Assembly: GCA_025363495.1 (NCBI GenBank)
Contig: JANYDR010000383.1
Span: 1-6,354 of the forward strand
Direction: 5' to 3'
Source: Cyclobacteriaceae bacterium
GTDB taxonomy: Bacteria; Bacteroidota; Bacteroidia; Cytophagales; Cyclobacteriaceae
Length of the DNA stretch: 6,354 bases
Below, one piece after another: positions 5,432 to 6,354 of this stretch. The first letter of the stretch is position 1; the number at the start of each line of letters is the position of its first letter. The position numbers were made by a program, and so were the translations under genes. A model generated the notes under the pieces. It saw only the letters and a list, made by a program, of their open reading frames with translations. It was not told where the DNA came from and did not search any database.

Positions 5432-6354
5432 TTAAACGTATTGATTCAGCATTACTGGCATCACCAGCATCAAAATATCTTCGTTCTTGTCCTTTTCAAC
5501 CGGAAGAATTACACCCGCCTTATTTGGCGCTGACATATTCAATTTGATCTGATCAGTATCCAGATTGCTTAACATCTCAATCATGAAACGAGCATTGAAT
5601 CCAATCTCGATATCTTCTCCTTCATGTTCGCATGACAGACGCTCGTTGGCTTCGTTGGAGAAGTCCAGGTCTTCAGCAGATACTTGCAGTTGACTACCAG
5701 TAATCTTCAAACGAACCTGGTGAGTAGTCTTGTTAGCATAGATAGAAATACGTTTCAGCGAGCTTAGGAAATCTGCACGGCTGATGATCATCTTGATCGT
5801 GCTCGAAGATGGGATCACATTTTCATAATCCGGAAAACGTTCATCGATCAACCGGCAGATCATTCGTATACTTCCAAACTTAAAGAATGCGTTCGATGTA
5901 TTGAAGTCAATAGTAACGTCAGTATTTTCGGAAGGAAGAGTAGACTTCAAAAGGTTCAATGCTTTGCGCGGAATGATGATGGTATTGCCGCTTTCAGATT
6001 TAACATCTGTTCTGCGGTAACGCACTAAACGATGACCGTCTGTTGCTACAAAAGTCGTGTTCTTTTCTCCAAGATTAACGTACACTCCCGTCATCGCAGG
6101 GCGAAGCTCATCGTTGCTGGTCGCGAAGATTGTATTGTTTATAGCACGAGCCAGAACTTCAGATGAAATCTGTGCTGAGAAGTCGTTGCTGACAGATGGT
6201 ACTTTAGGAAAATCGGTAGCATTCTCCCCTGAGAGCTTGTAGCGTCCATTGTCAGAACTTAATTCTATGCTGTACGTCGACTCATCAATTGAGAACGTGA
6301 CAGGTTGATCAGGAAGATTTTTAAGTGTGTCCAGCAAAATGCGGGCGGGCACAG
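5432..6354 (-). CDS. dnaN: DNA polymerase III subunit beta (sliding clamp), C-terminal part; 5' end off the right edge
   Basis: This is the ring-shaped processivity clamp that tethers the replicative polymerase to DNA and serves as a docking site for clamp-loader and repair proteins. About 306 residues are visible; the family is about 365-375 long, so roughly the first 65 residues are missing. The edge codon GTG (6352-6350) is an internal Val of the conserved VPAR segment, not a start. Visible landmarks, numbered from that Val: PARILLDTLKNLPD (2-15, end of domain 1), VATDGHRL (102-109, domain 2), IIPRKALNLL (126-135), RLIDERFPDYENVIP (167-181), DIEIGFNARFMIEML (247-261, domain 3) and the C-terminal LVMPVML (296-302), equivalent to the E. 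coli VMPMRL ending and part of the peptide-binding pocket, followed by four extra residues NQYV. All three domains align without a break. The gene ends in TAA at 5432 and has its own terminator. Confidence 0.97.
   Translation of the reverse strand, partial: VPARILLDTLKNLPDQPVTFSIDESTYSIELSSDNGRYKLSGENATDFPKVPSVSNDFSAQISSEVLARAINNTIFATSNDELRPAMTGVYVNLGEKNTTFVATDGHRLVRYRRTDVKSESGNTIIIPRKALNLLKSTLPSENTDVTIDFNTSNAFFKFGSIRMICRLIDERFPDYENVIPSSSTIKMIISRADFLSSLKRISIYANKTTHQVRLKITGSQLQVSAEDLDFSNEANERLSCEHEGEDIEIGFNARFMIEMLSNLDTDQIKLNMSAPNKAGVILPVEKDKNEDILMLVMPVMLNQYV

Noticed and set aside
6350..6352. GTG as the start of the clamp gene
   Set aside because: It encodes the internal Val of the conserved VPAR segment near residue 65 of DnaN; the frame continues off the window.

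Overview
The window looks like chromosomal DNA of a Bacteroidota (Bacteroidetes) member. The evidence is a very long secreted protein ending in a type A type IX secretion (T9SS) sorting domain, the absence of Shine-Dalgarno sequences before the starts, one exact match to the Bacteroidetes -7 promoter box (TAnnTTTG), a short Bacteroidetes-style lipoprotein, and a Bacteroidetes-like C-terminus on the DNA sliding clamp. A Cytophagales-like gliding or environmental lineage is a reasonable guess, but the sequence does not prove it.

Layout: (1) 1-463, minus strand, holds the first 154 residues of a CPA1-type cation/proton antiporter whose C-terminal part lies beyond base 1. (2) 464-805 is a gene-poor divergent intergenic region. 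It contains what looks like a decayed C-terminal scrap of an IS3-type transposase and, at its right end, a promoter box. (3) 806-4909, plus strand, encodes a 1367-residue cell-surface or secreted protein: signal peptide, an N-terminal Trp/Asn-rich beta module, five large FNG-containing repeat blocks predicted to form a beta-solenoid, a linker with an FPVGK motif, an Ig/fibronectin-like domain and the T9SS sorting domain. (4) 4973-5314, minus strand, encodes a 113-residue lipoprotein of unknown function that converges on the big gene across a hairpin. (5) 5432-6354, minus strand, is the C-terminal 306 or so residues of DNA polymerase III subunit beta (dnaN), followed by a strong intrinsic terminator.

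The genes do not form one operon or an evident shared pathway. The dnaN terminator separates it from the lipoprotein gene, and the large surface protein has its own promoter and is flanked by oppositely oriented genes. A housekeeping replication gene and an ion transporter therefore bracket a stand-alone accessory surface protein. The most notable features are the internal duplication history of that protein and the transposase remnant upstream. I see no defence system, CRISPR array, RNA gene or clearly new multi-gene system here.
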